This document shows positions 22,665-33,825 of a stretch of DNA of 64,000 nucleotides, one piece after another. The stretch lies in the NCBI GenBank assembly GCA_030549175.1, contig JAUKUA010000001.1, positions 2,046,001-2,110,000 of the forward strand. Direction: 5' to 3'. Each line of letters starts with the position of its first letter. Within the stretch, counting starts at the first letter, position 1. Below the pieces are notes generated by a model, which was not told the DNA's origin, did no database searches, and was given only the letters and a program-made list of their open reading frames with translations. Made by a program: the position numbers and the translations under genes. The stretch is from Lasiosphaeris hirsuta. Lineage: Eukaryota; Ascomycota; Sordariomycetes; Sordariales; Lasiosphaeriaceae.

Positions 22665-24666
22665 CGTTGCACGAAGCGGAAGCTCCCAGATGGCAAAACA
22701 GCTGACGGCGTCGGCGTGTGTCCACGGTGGGACCCGAACTCCCTGCACGACCAAGCCGGCCGCGGCGCCGAAAAGCCACCAGCAAGCTTGGGCCTGTTCC
22801 ACCGACAACTCGGCTGTTGATGACCTGAACCAACCCCACCGTCCGCAGTCCCATGAGCTTGGAACCAAAATCCCAGACCAATCAGTGGCCCAGGCCATTC
22901 GATCCTTTGGAGGTTTTGGGAATCCTTCATCGCGCGCTTTTTCTTCCTTCTCTTTTCTGCGCTGTGCGCTCTCCACGTTTCTCCGTCAGTTTGCCACCGG
23001 CTTCACTCCTGGTCTGTGGTGGATGGCTGCCGGCACCCCAGCTTGGCGTTTCAATGCCTCGCATCAAACAGGTCTGGCTGGCTCGCTGGCGTGGGGTAAC
23101 TGAGGCACTCGTCAAACGATGCTCAGTGTCTCGGCTAGGTCGCCTGGCATACTAGCTGGGTACGAAGCAGCCGGCATGCCACCGCCCACTGTGCCTTCGT
23201 CAATCTCTTGAATGGACTGATCGTCGCACACATCCACTTGTCCCCCCGAAGCCCCCGACGGCGAGCATATGCCAGCTCCCGTGCCGACTCGCATTATTAT
23301 TCATGGAATGACACACACACATGCTTGCAACGGAGGGCGTGAGGGCACGAGGGTTGTGAGGGTCGTGAGGATCGTCAGGTCAGCGTAAACCCAACCCTCA
23401 TCTGGGCACATTCTATCCATATGCCCATATGCGGATACAAGACAACTAGCGTCCTGTACGGTACGGACCAATACTGGTTACCTGGGGCACTGGCTTAGCA
23501 GACAAAAAAACACCTTGTCAACATCGAGTTAGTCGCACGGCCTACGCCGCCGAGGGTCCATATGGGCAGCGTTTACGTCTGCCATATCTTTGGCCCGCCG
23601 CTCCGAGGGGTGCCGTACTCCTGGTGTGCGCCCACTGAAATACAGGGAGGGGGGAGGTGTCGTTCCTGGTCGTTTGCGCGTGGGTTTACGAGCGCATGAA
23701 CCGGCGGGCGACGGATGGCTCGGGGCCCTGCTCCAGTCTGGGCGAAAGCCTGTAGTTGTAAGCATCAGCACTTGGACTTACAGTCGACGCGACCAAGGCG
23801 AATCCATCTCCATAGCCACTGCTACTAGCTGGCTTGTTTTGCTGCTGTCTCTCTCTCACTCTCTCCCCTCCCACGCCTACTCGAGACAGCGTAGTCGATT
23901 ATGAGCCGGCAGAAGCACAATGATTGCAACGAGGGGGTTCGTCGAGCAACAATCACCCGCTATCCCGGATTGCCCGAATGCTCGACACTGCAATAGTTAC
24001 AATGTCCCTCCCGGTTGCCTCGAGCCTGTACCCCTCAGCAATCAATCGGCATAGCACTCACATATGGGTGTGGGATAAGGTAAGAGAGCAAGGGTAGGTA
24101 GTTGAACCGCCGTGGGGCAGGGCCAACTTGTGTGGTACCACTAGGTGTGATGTTAATTATACATCAAGGTACCCTTTCCCATGGAAGTCGTGGGAGAGGG
24201 GGGCGGGAGGCGCACATCCCAGAGCCAGGCGGGCTACTACTAGGTGAATGGGTGGCCACCAGCGACCCGCTAGTGACACACCGACTCACATCATCAAAGC
24301 CAGATTCCAAACAGCCCAACACCTTGGGAGGGCATCGCCGGGACGGATAGTGAACGAAGTTACGTGGACCTTCTACCTCGAGCATCTACACAACACTGCG
24401 TTTCTATGCTGCCGGCAGCGATTTCCTCCCCTCTTACCCCCCTGGCTCCCCTGGCGATGTGATGTTGCCGAGTGCGTCTTCGTATCAGTACTCACTCGCC
24501 GTACCTACATATGATAACCTAGTCCGGCCGTGACGGCGTCCTATCATGGTGCAAGGACCCGTCGGAGATGCAGTCTCGGACCAGCAGGAGGAGAGGCGGC
24601 TTTCTGCCCATGCCTATCGCGACGCCTCCCCTTCTTGACTTCCCCCAGAAACGGGGTCCCTGGGGA

Positions 24667-24682
24667 GGGGGGGGGGGGGGGG
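24667..24682. repeat. poly-G tract (16 bp)
   Basis: Sixteen consecutive guanines followed by a G/T-rich stretch. Confidence 0.88.
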
Positions 24683-25377
24683 TGTGGGGTGTGGAGCAGG
24701 CTGAAGAGGTGCGCCGGGGAAAGTCGAGCCGTTACTGAAAACACACCCACCTCCTCCGTAGTCACCCAGTCAAGCCAGTGCAGGCCCAGACTCAGGACCT
24801 TTTGCTGCCAGAGCTGCAAAATGCAACGCTCCTCTGCCAATCTCGACGCAGATGGGACGCAGATGGGCCGGCAGGCGAGGTCCCTCCAACAGTGGGAAGC
24901 AAGCAATGGCGCAGTGCGGCATCAATGGGGATTCCGCTCGTCCATTGAGACACGATGGCTGAAGTCGGCTTGGGGAGAGATGCAGACGACGAGAGACAAG
25001 AGACGAGAGACGACGTTTGTCTTGCTGCGTCTCCCTCACTCTTTCTCTCTCTCTTTCTCGCCGCACCCCCCCTCTCGCGGCTTCGTCGACACGCCCGGTG
25101 CTCGGGCTAGCAGTGTCTCGCAGGGCGCCATAATGAGCATCATCAGCATCCCAGGACTAGGGGAGTGACCCACTGAAATCAAGAGGAAAAAAGCGTGAGG
25201 CGACGGGGAATTGGCACGATTGGGATGGAATTGGTGCTCTAGTAGACAAGGGGGGCTGCAAAAGGGTTGCCTCGAAGCTGCAAAGCCAGGACAGCTCATC
25301 ACGCCGGCAAGGGCCCTGCCCTGGCGAGCCTGGGCACCGTCTGCGGGCAGGCGGGCAAGAGACATGCGAGAGCAAAG

Positions 25378-25395
25378 AGCAGCAGCAGCAGCAGC
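25378..25395. repeat. AGC trinucleotide repeat
   Basis: Six AGC units, followed by further interrupted CAG units to about 25,430. Confidence 0.8.
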
Positions 25396-25723
25396 AGACT
25401 CAGCGCAGACTCAGCAGCAGCGCAGAAACAGAGCGCGACAGCTCAGACCGCGGGGCCCTTGTCTCAAAGCCTGCCTCTTCATCGTCAACGGCAGACCGGG
25501 ACACCCCAGCAAGCCTCGTCCATCTTGCAGACCATGGGGTTGCCAAGAAGGCAGCCCGATGTTGCTGTCGCTGGTGGGCGAGTGGGCCAGTGCGTCCGGT
25601 TCAGGGATTGTCTCTTACACTAATTATTTTCCACCGAGGGGGGCCCATCGCGAGGGAGCATGGGCGACATGGGCTGCAGTTGAGAGTGTGCCGCACAGGA
25701 ACGTCCAGTCAAGGCCAGCAGTC

Positions 25724-25768
25724 GCCCGCAGCCCGCAGCTCGCAACCCGCAGCCCGCAGCCCGCAGCC
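25724..25768. repeat. CCCGCAG-type 7-bp tandem repeat
   Basis: About six copies of CCCGCAG, some diverged (GCTCGCA, ACCCGCA), in tandem. Confidence 0.75.
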
Positions 25769-26058
25769 ACCGCAACTCGCAAGGAAGCAGAAGAGGTAAT
25801 ATTAAAAGCAGCCGTAATAATTGGGGTCGGTCTGGACGGCAGGCAGGCAGGCGAAAGCAAGCAGGCGTTGCAGCATTGCAGGCATTTGCAGCCATGGCCC
25901 ATGGCAGGCATTGGAAGACCAGGAGCTTGCTCGTCTCCACCCGACGAGTTGGGAACGTCCTTCTGTCTGCTGCTCTGTCTGTCTGTCTGTCTCTCCCCTT
26001 CACTCGCACTCACATACGCAACGCACCACACAGACGGACGGACACACACACTCACACA

Positions 26059-26059
<1 letters not shown>

Positions 26060-26092
<33 letters not shown>
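26060..26092. repeat. (AC)n dinucleotide microsatellite
   Basis: About 16 uninterrupted AC/CA units, flanked by more interrupted CA repeats from about 26,042 to 26,115. Confidence 0.9.
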
Positions 26093-26094
<2 letters not shown>

Positions 26095-26202
26095 CTACAC
26101 ACGCACACACTCCTGTCTAGTGTCCACACGCCGGTCACGCTCCTGCTCTTATTGCCTGCCCTGCCCGGCCCCCGTCCTCCCCTTTTCCTTTCTACTTATC
26201 CG

Positions 26203-26220
26203 CCCCCCCCCCCCCCCCCC
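26203..26220. repeat. poly-C tract (18 bp)
   Basis: Eighteen cytosines, followed after one T by six more, in the pyrimidine-rich leader of the otubain gene. Confidence 0.9.
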
Positions 26221-26873
26221 TCCCCCCCTCTCCAGACTGCTGCTGCTGCTTGTGCGTCTTCTGTTGGCGTAGCTGTCCCTGGTTGAGTGTGTGCCGCCGC
26301 CGTGTTTCTGTTGTGAAGTCGGTCGTTGCCTCCTTTTTATTTATTTATTCCTGCTCCTCGCTCCTATCTCTTGCGTGCGTGCCTCGCTGCGTTTTGTGTA
26401 TCGCCGTGGTTCCTGTGGTTCCCGGCCGGTAAGACACAACTGCCCTGGACTCGCCCCCGTCCAGTGCCCAGTGCCCAGTGTCCAGCAAAACACATAAGAG
26501 CCCACCCGGACCTGATTCTAGCCCACCCGAATCAATCTCTCCAGCAGACAGCTTGTGCTGCTTGTCCCCGCCCGCTTGTCCCAGCTTGCCCAACTCGATT
26601 CGCCGTCTGCCTCCCATGCTGCTGAGGCTTCGACCTTGCAGCCACCACCGTTGTCGCCGTTGCTCGGTAGACGCAGACGCACCCGCACTCGCACCCGCAC
26701 CCGCAAAGTCAATCCCCAATCCCCATTCCAATCCCAATCCGTCATCAGCTGCCTAGGCGCCCGCACACATGCTTCAGGGCCAGAGCTTGAGACAGCCACA
26801 GACACGCTAACGCCCACGACCGGTGAATTGGCCCTCGACTTTTTTCCCCTTCTTTTTCGTCCCTCGCTTCGGC

Positions 26874-28967
26874 ATGTACCAGCCCGAACCGACGGCGTAT
26901 CTCCAGGTCTCGGCCGGCTATGGGATAGCGCACGGACTACCAGAATTTACGTTTGAGGAAACACCTTTGGGCCTGAACGGTGGAGGAGGAGTAGGAGGAG
27001 GAGGTGGCAGCAACGGTGGCTACGGTGGGGGACTTGGGACGGCAGGTGCAAGTCTTGGAGGCATTGGAGGCATTGGAGGCGCTGGAAGTCTGATTTACAC
27101 GTCGCCAATCTTCAGCGCCAGCAGCTCGGCTGTGGGCCCCGCATCTGGACCCTTTCAATTCCACCACAACACCTCCAACACCACCTCTAGCAACGCGTCC
27201 GCCGCTTCCTCCCCGCACCACCAGCGCTCGCCGCACTCGGTCAAGATGGAGCCCAGCCTGTCAAACGACCTGGCTGCCGAAGAGGCAGCTGCCCGCGAAT
27301 ACCAGCCGCGACTTGAGGTAAGGCCTCCTCTCCCCTCCCCTCTTGTCAAACTGCCCCGCTCTGTGCACCGGGAGCTGTGCACCGTGCTGTGTGCCGAGCC
27401 GTGAGGCCGTGTCGCCTCAGTTTTTTAATGTTTTTTTTTGGGCTGTGTGGATGTGTGTGGACTTGTGGGCGTGGCTATCTTTGCTGCCTGCCACTATGTA
27501 TACTTGATCGTCGTCACTCACCAGCTCCCTTCTTCTCCAGGGCCCCCTCGTCGGCAAGCGGACATCCAGCACCGTCATCACTGAGGAATATGCCAAAGCC
27601 GACCCCATTTACGTCCAAAAGACAATAGTGAGTGCCCAACCCCCTGTACGACCCAGCGCGCCGGTACTGACGCCACACAAGGTCTTGCCCCAGACTTACT
27701 CTCACTACCGCCCTATCCAGGGCGACGGCAACTGTGGCTGGCGAGGTAGGTTGGCCCTTATAGGGCGGCACGGGTGTCTCTGCTGACGCTCAGGTGAACA
27801 GCAATCGGCTTTGGTTACTTCGAGACCCTGGTCAATGGTGGCAGCAAGGCCCAAGTCGATAGCGAGAAGCAGCGGCTAGAGTCGCTCAACAGCTACATCG
27901 AGAATGTGGGCGGCCTGTCACCATTTGTGTTCCAGGACATGGCAGAAGAGACGATTGAGCTGCTGCAGCGCATCTCCAACACAATTGGGGATCGAGCCCA
28001 AGCAATGGCGGAACTTGAAGGATCCTTCAACAACCCCGATATTGCCAACTCCATCCTGTACCACTTGCGTCTGCTAGCAAGCTCCTGGCTCAAGGGCAAT
28101 CCTGACAACTTTTCGGCCTTCATCACGTCGGATATAGGCGTCAGTGGCTATAGCACTGACGTCATCGAGCGACCAAACGTCGAGATTGACAACCTGGGGC
28201 TAGTGTTGCTAGTCAATGTCTTGCTAAAACCTATTGGCTTTGTCTTGGAGGTAGCCTATCTCGACCGGAGCATCGGGTCCCAAGTCAACACCTACCGGTT
28301 CCCCGAGGAAGCTAACGGCCAGCATCCTTCGACGCTGGGTCCCATCATCCACCTCCTTTACCGACCCGACCATTACGACATACTATACCCAGCCGAAGTC
28401 AACCTCACCCCGCCGCCACAGCCCCAAGTGACCATGCAGCAAGAAGTAAATCTGCAGGTCCACCGCGCCAGCTTCTCGCATAACTACGAGATCGGAAACA
28501 CACCCATTGCCCTCCACAGCTTTGCGGCCGCCGATATGCATCCAAACCCGCTTGCTCTGATACCCGGTTTCGACACGCCGCCTCCGAGCCTTAACCCCAT
28601 CATCACACTGGCAACCGGCTCGCCCATCACATCCTACAGCCCCAGCCCGGCGTCGCCCTGGATGCCGACGCCCTTTGCCGAGACGGCGCAGCAAGAATCG
28701 CCCACGTCGCTCCCGATCCGTCCACAGGCACCGGCTCAGCAGAATCATCCGCTTCGCTTCAGCGAGTACTGCCAACTCCCCGAATACGTAGGAAACGATA
28801 CGTGGAGAGGGGAACCTGTGTTCCAGACCTCCACGTTCAAGAATAGCCACTTCAACGTGGCTCACTACAATAACCCAAACTTCCAGCCCGAAGAATACAG
28901 GCCCGAGGCCGATGACTACCACGACCCACCGCCGCGTGCTGGTAGTAAGAAGAGGGGTAGTGTTTGA
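26874..28967 (+). CDS. otubain-type ubiquitin thioesterase (peptidase C65)
   Basis: Predicted exons are 26874-27317, 27541-27627, 27682-27745 and 27802-28967, giving 586 residues. The start is the first in-frame ATG. The catalytic motif QGDGNCGWRAIGFGYFETL is rebuilt across the third intron, putting Asp192 and Cys195 in place. The catalytic His is probably residue 389 in YRPDHYDILYP, preceded by the expected IHLLY strand. The family removes ubiquitin chains. Compared with animal OTUB1 (about 270 residues) the protein has a long Gly-rich N-terminal extension (about residues 30-75), then Ser/Asn/His-rich sequence to residue 140, and a Pro-rich C-terminal tail of about 190 residues ending AGSKKRGSV. 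Such extensions are common in ascomycete otubains and their function is unknown. The upstream region is unusually long and repeat-rich. Confidence 0.88.
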
Positions 28968-31010
28968 GAGCGGGAAGAGAGACGAGGAGAAAAAATCATG
29001 AGTTTTTGCACGCAGTGGTGCCCAAGGTCCGGACCCATGTTGCTATGGGGGATGATGGGAAGGGGAGGTCGCTACGACAAACAAACCATGCGGTGCTGAT
29101 ATGGCGAAAAATGGGAACCGAAAGAGTTTAATTATACCACCACCAATGAAGAACAGAGAGCCAAAAATCCGGCGGAATCTCGTTTTCTTTACTACACCTA
29201 GCATGGTCGACGAAAAGAGACCATTGTGATACTTGTGACGACTACAAGGCAACGAACTAATGAAACCCACCAATCAATCGGACGGAGAGCGGGGCAGAGT
29301 CCTCTACTCCTTATTCATGTTTTTACCGCTTCCACTTCTCTTTCATTTCGGTCCCGCATCCCCGGTTTACTAACCTCTAGACCTGGCCCTCGAGGTGTCT
29401 TGTTTTAGCAACGGCACTCAAGCTAGCGCTGTTGTCTCTACCATCTCTCCACAGTCCTCCATGACTTGGTATCATGGATAGGAGAGAAGTCATTATCATT
29501 CACGCAGCAAGAGGGTGTAGGCTCGAGCTTTTGGACGCTGCGCAAATAATGGGAGGCTTTTTGCTTGCGCCTTTTCTCATTTTCTTAGTTTGTGTCGTGA
29601 CCAGATATTCTCAAGGATTTTCTACGATCATCATACAAGGGGAGTTTTCGTCGGGGGGGGGGGGTGGGGGTGGGCGTAGGGGGGGACAAAAAATGGTGAG
29701 GGAAGATGGGGGCGGTGGTCTTGATCACTTTAGCTCTGGTTCACTTTTTTTTTTTCTGAGGGAGATGGAATCCTGGGGGTGGATGGTCGGTTTGCATGGG
29801 GTGGAAGAAGCAGGAGGATTCTTCTCGAAAGAAAAAAAAAATGGATTAGAGAAGAACAGTTCGGATTCTACACCGACTCTTTGTCGTTGCGTTGTTGCGG
29901 CTGTGGCGGGATTAGGTAGTTGGGGAGGGTGCATGACTGAGCGTTCAAAATCAGGAGTTTCCTTTAACTCTTTTTCCTCCCTCTGTTGGTTGACTTTCTA
30001 CGTCTGGTTGGGATGTGGCGGGCTGACCGGCGGGCCGACTGTTCTTGGGGCTGGGAGCTGACTTGCTCTCTGTGAGTAATGGGTGTGGCTTTCGGGCTCG
30101 CGAGGGGGCCGATCTCCGAAGGGGGGCAGGTGAGGCGGAAAAGGGGTGGAAGAGGGGAAGCACTATCATTGTTTGGAATCTGTGCGGCCGCCTGTATGAT
30201 TGGGCGGGCCGCATGGCGTAAAGTTCTGTAGGGTTTGTTTAACCATGAATCGAAAGAGATGTCGACGTTTGTCTAACACTCAAGTGCACCATCCGAGGTC
30301 TCGGGACGGAGGTTTTTGGCTTCCCATCGAGATGATAGAGTGAACGAGTCAAACTCATGCTCCAACGTAAGGCATTGATTGTGTTGCAGGTGACCGCCAA
30401 GGTTGGGTTTTCAGAAGGTCGAAGCCAGCAACACACTCTATGCTCGCTGGCATGTATGTGTATGTATGTATGTAGTCTGCCTCTAATCTCCGCCGCCTTC
30501 CCGATGGGTAGCAATTTCATTGCCGGCCTGCCCAAGCGTTCCCGGTCTTTGGGCTCACTCTCCACAGGCGAGGTGGCAAATTTACCAGAGAGAAGGAAAG
30601 AAGGAAAAAAACCGAGACCCCTAATGCAATGCATATTCGTCCCAACCCAAAGGAATGCTACACGTGCTGTCCGTACGTGTGTGGGCTAATAGCGCGAGAT
30701 AAGGGGGGTTGGTAATTTTTTTTTTCCTGCATACCAAGATATGCGGCGCCGTCCGATGACGGAGGCCCAAGGCGCTGCCCTTGAGCAGGCTGGCCCCCTA
30801 TCGTCCGACGTAAAAGGGTAAGCAGAAAAAAATTGGTTAGGGAGGGTACGGTACCCCTTACCTTTGTTGGAATGCTTGGTGGGAATGGAGTCTCACCGGC
30901 TCCGGCTGAACCTTCCCAAGTAGCCGGTCTGCAATATGCCAGTCTATAGATGTCTTGGATATTGTACAAGGTATCGCATTTCTCTTACATATGGCCGCAA
31001 CGTCCCCCCG
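28968..31010. other. convergent 2-kb region (otubain / LIP2)
   Basis: Lies between converging stops. The open frame at 29,474-30,061 (plus) is Gly-rich because of poly-G runs (for example 29,653-29,664) and has no domain. The rest is AT/GT-rich 3'-flank-like sequence with several poly-T and poly-A runs. No gene is supported. Confidence 0.55.
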
Positions 31011-32126
31011 TCACCGAATCCAGCCCCTCTGTATCTTCTCCACATACGCCCGCTCCTCGCTCGTCACATCCTCGGCGCGGGCCATGACCTCCGTCACGAG
31101 GGCCACGACCTCGCCCGCGCTGACCGTCTCGACGCCCTCGACACCCATCCTCCTGGCGAGCTCCTCGGCCCAGGCAGCAGCGATGACCTCCTCCTGTAGC
31201 AAGCCGCGCCCGCCGCCAGGCAGCGACGCTCGAAACGACGGCAGCAGCTCGCCTGCCACGCTCGTCACCGTCTTGCCCTCGAGCCCGCACGCTGTGATGC
31301 GGGCCCAGGGGTTTGCCACCTCGTCTGTCACGTCGGCACCGGGCATGGCCACGTTCAAGGCGGTGCCGAGGGCGCTGACGTGCCGCCGCAGGTGGACACC
31401 CAGCGCGGCGATCTTGGCGGCGGCCGCCGCCGCCGTCTGCGGGGTCCCATCCCCATCCCCACCTCCCATAGCCGTGGATGTAGCATGACGCGACCGGACC
31501 CAGACGCCCGGGTCGTCGGTCGTGAAGGCCTTGAGGCCAAATAGCCGCCACAGCGTCTCGATGGTCGTGTCCTCGAGCAGGCGCGAGTAGCACCGCACGG
31601 TGAACTGGCGGTGGTGGGGCGAGCGGAGGTCCAGCACGGGCCAGAGCACCGCCTGGCCCGGGCCGTGGTACGTCGTCAGGCCGCCGCGGGGCGAGTGTAC
31701 GAGGGCGACAGGGAGGAGGACGTCCAGGCCTGGCCCCGGCGACGAGGTGACGCGCAGGGGCGCCTGCAGACGGGCTGCCTCGGGCACAGTGATCGGGGCA
31801 GTCTGGCGGCGGCCGAGGGTGTAGGTGGGCAGTGGCGAGAAGGAGAGGAGGGTGGGTGCCGGCGGCAGCGGTGGTTTAAGCGGCGCTATCGTCGTCACAC
31901 CGGGTGGGGGCCGAGGCGCCGGCGGCCAAGAGGTTTCATTTGCAGCGCTGGGACCGCCTGGACCGCTGGGGCTGGTGTTGATATTGGTGTTGGCGGCGTT
32001 TGCCGATGCTGCGTCCTTGAAGTCGAGCTGGCGGCGGCGCAGGTGCTCTTGGATGCGCGACGCTAGGCTGTAGGGTGGATGGAGCAACGGGGCGCGATGG
32101 GGCAGCCGCAAGTGCCGGAGGCGCAT
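31011..32126 (-). CDS. LIP2: lipoyl(octanoyl) transferase, mitochondrial
   Basis: A single exon of 371 residues. The N-terminus (MRLRHLRLPHRAPLLHPP) is basic and hydrophobic, as for a mitochondrial presequence. The LipB signature is clear. SPRGGLTTYHGPGQAVLWPVLDL (about residue 145) is the octanoate-binding loop. AAAAKIAALGVHLRRHVSALG (about 235) carries the conserved catalytic-site lysine. NPWARITACGLEGKTVTSV (about 275) carries the acyl-thioester cysteine. The enzyme moves octanoyl from acyl carrier protein to the H protein and E2 subunits, the first step of lipoate assembly. A Pro/Ala-rich insert at about residues 45-105 and a Gly/Asp insert (AMGGGDGDG) make it longer than bacterial LipB (about 210). 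The C-terminal extension is helical. Neighbour RSM22 is also mitochondrial. Confidence 0.92.
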   Translation of the reverse strand: MRLRHLRLPHRAPLLHPPYSLASRIQEHLRRRQLDFKDAASANAANTNINTSPSGPGGPSAANETSWPPAPRPPPGVTTIAPLKPPLPPAPTLLSFSPLPTYTLGRRQTAPITVPEAARLQAPLRVTSSPGPGLDVLLPVALVHSPRGGLTTYHGPGQAVLWPVLDLRSPHHRQFTVRCYSRLLEDTTIETLWRLFGLKAFTTDDPGVWVRSRHATSTAMGGGDGDGTPQTAAAAAAKIAALGVHLRRHVSALGTALNVAMPGADVTDEVANPWARITACGLEGKTVTSVAGELLPSFRASLPGGGRGLLQEEVIAAAWAEELARRMGVEGVETVSAGEVVALVTEVMARAEDVTSEERAYVEKIQRGWIR

Positions 32127-33825
32127 CGTTTGTGATTTTAGGCTTTCAGGGGAGGGGTTAGGTCTAGCTGGGGCTGCTGCTATCTTTAGTGGTAGCGTAT
32201 TTCCTCTCTCACCTAGTTAGGCCTTCAGATACGCAGGCACGCAGGCACGCAGGCACGCAGGCAGGTCGGACGCGAAGCAGGCTGCGCACACCGCACACCG
32301 AGTCGATGCTTTGCTATGTCGGTCGGCCGCCCCTTGTTACGTAAGGGCCAAGGGCCTGCGAGGGCGTGGCGACGAGGTCCGAGTGGCTGGGAATGCGACG
32401 CTGGGCCGGAGTGTAGTGTCGCAGCGTCGAGTATCGCGGTGTTCTGGGTAATTGCTACGGAGTACGCAGCAAGGTGTCACAGCGCGTTGCAGTGGATGTG
32501 CGGCGTGTGCAGCGCGTGCACCAAGTGCAGGTGTGCATACAGCAAGCAGCAAGCATATAGCATACAGCCAGCCTCGTCAAGACGCAACCCGTGATTCGCC
32601 GCCGTCCCACAGTCCCGCTCCAATTGCTTCCCTCGTAGCTACCTGAGTGCCGAGGAGAACTTGCTATCGTAGATAGGTCAGCTTGGGAGCTGGGAAGCGC
32701 TTGGAGAGGCAAGCGGCTCAGGCGTCGTTGCAATTCATTTTTCCCGCTTGAGATCCATGAGGTCCCACGGGTGTGTTGCTGCGCGAGGTGGAGCCCCAGA
32801 GCCCATGCCCAGGCTGTTGCGGAAAAGGTCCAGGCGCACGTGTGTGAGGGGCTTACTGTTAGGTTCCCACTCCGCTCCATGGATGCTGGCCTCATGGCGC
32901 TCCTCGCAAGCCTTGCTGCCAAAGGCGGGCCATTGGCGGGGAAAGGCAAAGGGCAGGCAAGGGACCCACGGGCCTCAGACCCAACCCGAAATCGGTGCTC
33001 GCTGGCCGTGCCGCCCCCGGAGAGGGAGATCTATTGGAAAGCTCCACAGCGGCTTATGCCGCCAAAGCTTGGCAACTGCCAGGCCCGGGGCCCACACGCT
33101 CGAGGCAGGCTTTCTGCGCACCGGGTTCGGCGGCACATGCTCCCACAAAATTGGCCAAATTCTGGGAAGTGTGCCACATCTTTTGCGCCTCGTGTGTCTC
33201 TGGCCCTGTCTGCTGGGTTCGAGGGTGGACTGGTTTCAGGGAGCGTGTTACACATCGAAAGCAGAGCTAATGCCAGGCATGCCAGGTGACCAAAGCCGTC
33301 GCCGCCGTCGTTGTCATCGCTGTCGTCGCTGTCGCCGATATTTTCTCCGCCAATCGCAGCCGCCCGCGGCAACGTTTGCACTCTTGCCCTCTTGTCGTCG
33401 TGCTTTCCTCAAGAGGACGTTGCCGGTTAGCTCCTGCGGGCGGGCGTGGCAGATGGTGGTCTGGGTGGTATGGATGGGTAGGGGGTGTTCCGTGCATTCG
33501 GTGTAGAGGGTGGCGACGTGACCATACGGATGAGACCAATTGGTTCCTAGAATTCCCTCATAGACGTCCCTGCACGAAAATCCTCTTTGCCGCACTTCTG
33601 AGAACATGACATGACACCACCACCGACGAGTAAAAGTAAACATACTTGGTTTCCTGTGCCCAGTTGCCATCTTTTGTACACATGTTTCGCCATCCCGTTG
33701 CTCCCTGTCATGCCTCAAGCCTTAGCTGTGCCAGCAATTTTGTAGTAATAGTATACACACTCACACACATATGGGGATTCCATATCATACAGTTCCCATT
33801 TTCACCTCGTCGTGTAACCCGTCCC
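32127..33825. other. intergenic region upstream of LIP2
   Basis: 1.7 kb holding the LIP2 promoter side and the RSM22 3' flank, with both genes on the minus strand. No domain-bearing ORF is present. It contains the 8-bp tandem repeat listed below and an imperfect CGT/GTC-rich stretch near 33,296-33,340. Confidence 0.55.
32231..32265. repeat. 8-bp tandem repeat (GCAGGCAC)n
   Basis: Four copies of the unit GCAGGCAC/ACGCAGGC in tandem, about 105 bp upstream of the LIP2 start. Confidence 0.85.

Larger units (their letters stand above)
17946..26873. other. 8.9-kb region without a supportable gene
   Basis: The stretch between csn2 and the otubain gene has many short ORFs on both strands, but none shows a recognisable domain, plausible protein composition or a splice-linked continuation. 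The longest (25,211-26,272, plus) is a by-product of simple repeats. The region is dense in homopolymers and short tandem repeats, most within the last 6 kb before the otubain start, and the last kilobase is pyrimidine-rich. It may hold a long promoter, a long 5' leader or noncoding transcripts. The sequence alone cannot tell which. Confidence 0.5.

Noticed and set aside
25211..26272. 353-codon open frame on the plus strand
   Set aside because: It runs through AGC, CCCGCAG, AC and poly-C repeats, translates to low-complexity sequence and shows no domain. It is best explained by simple repeats lacking stops.
29474..30061. 195-codon open frame downstream of the otubain gene
   Set aside because: Gly-rich because of poly-G runs, located in 3'-flank-like sequence, with no domain.
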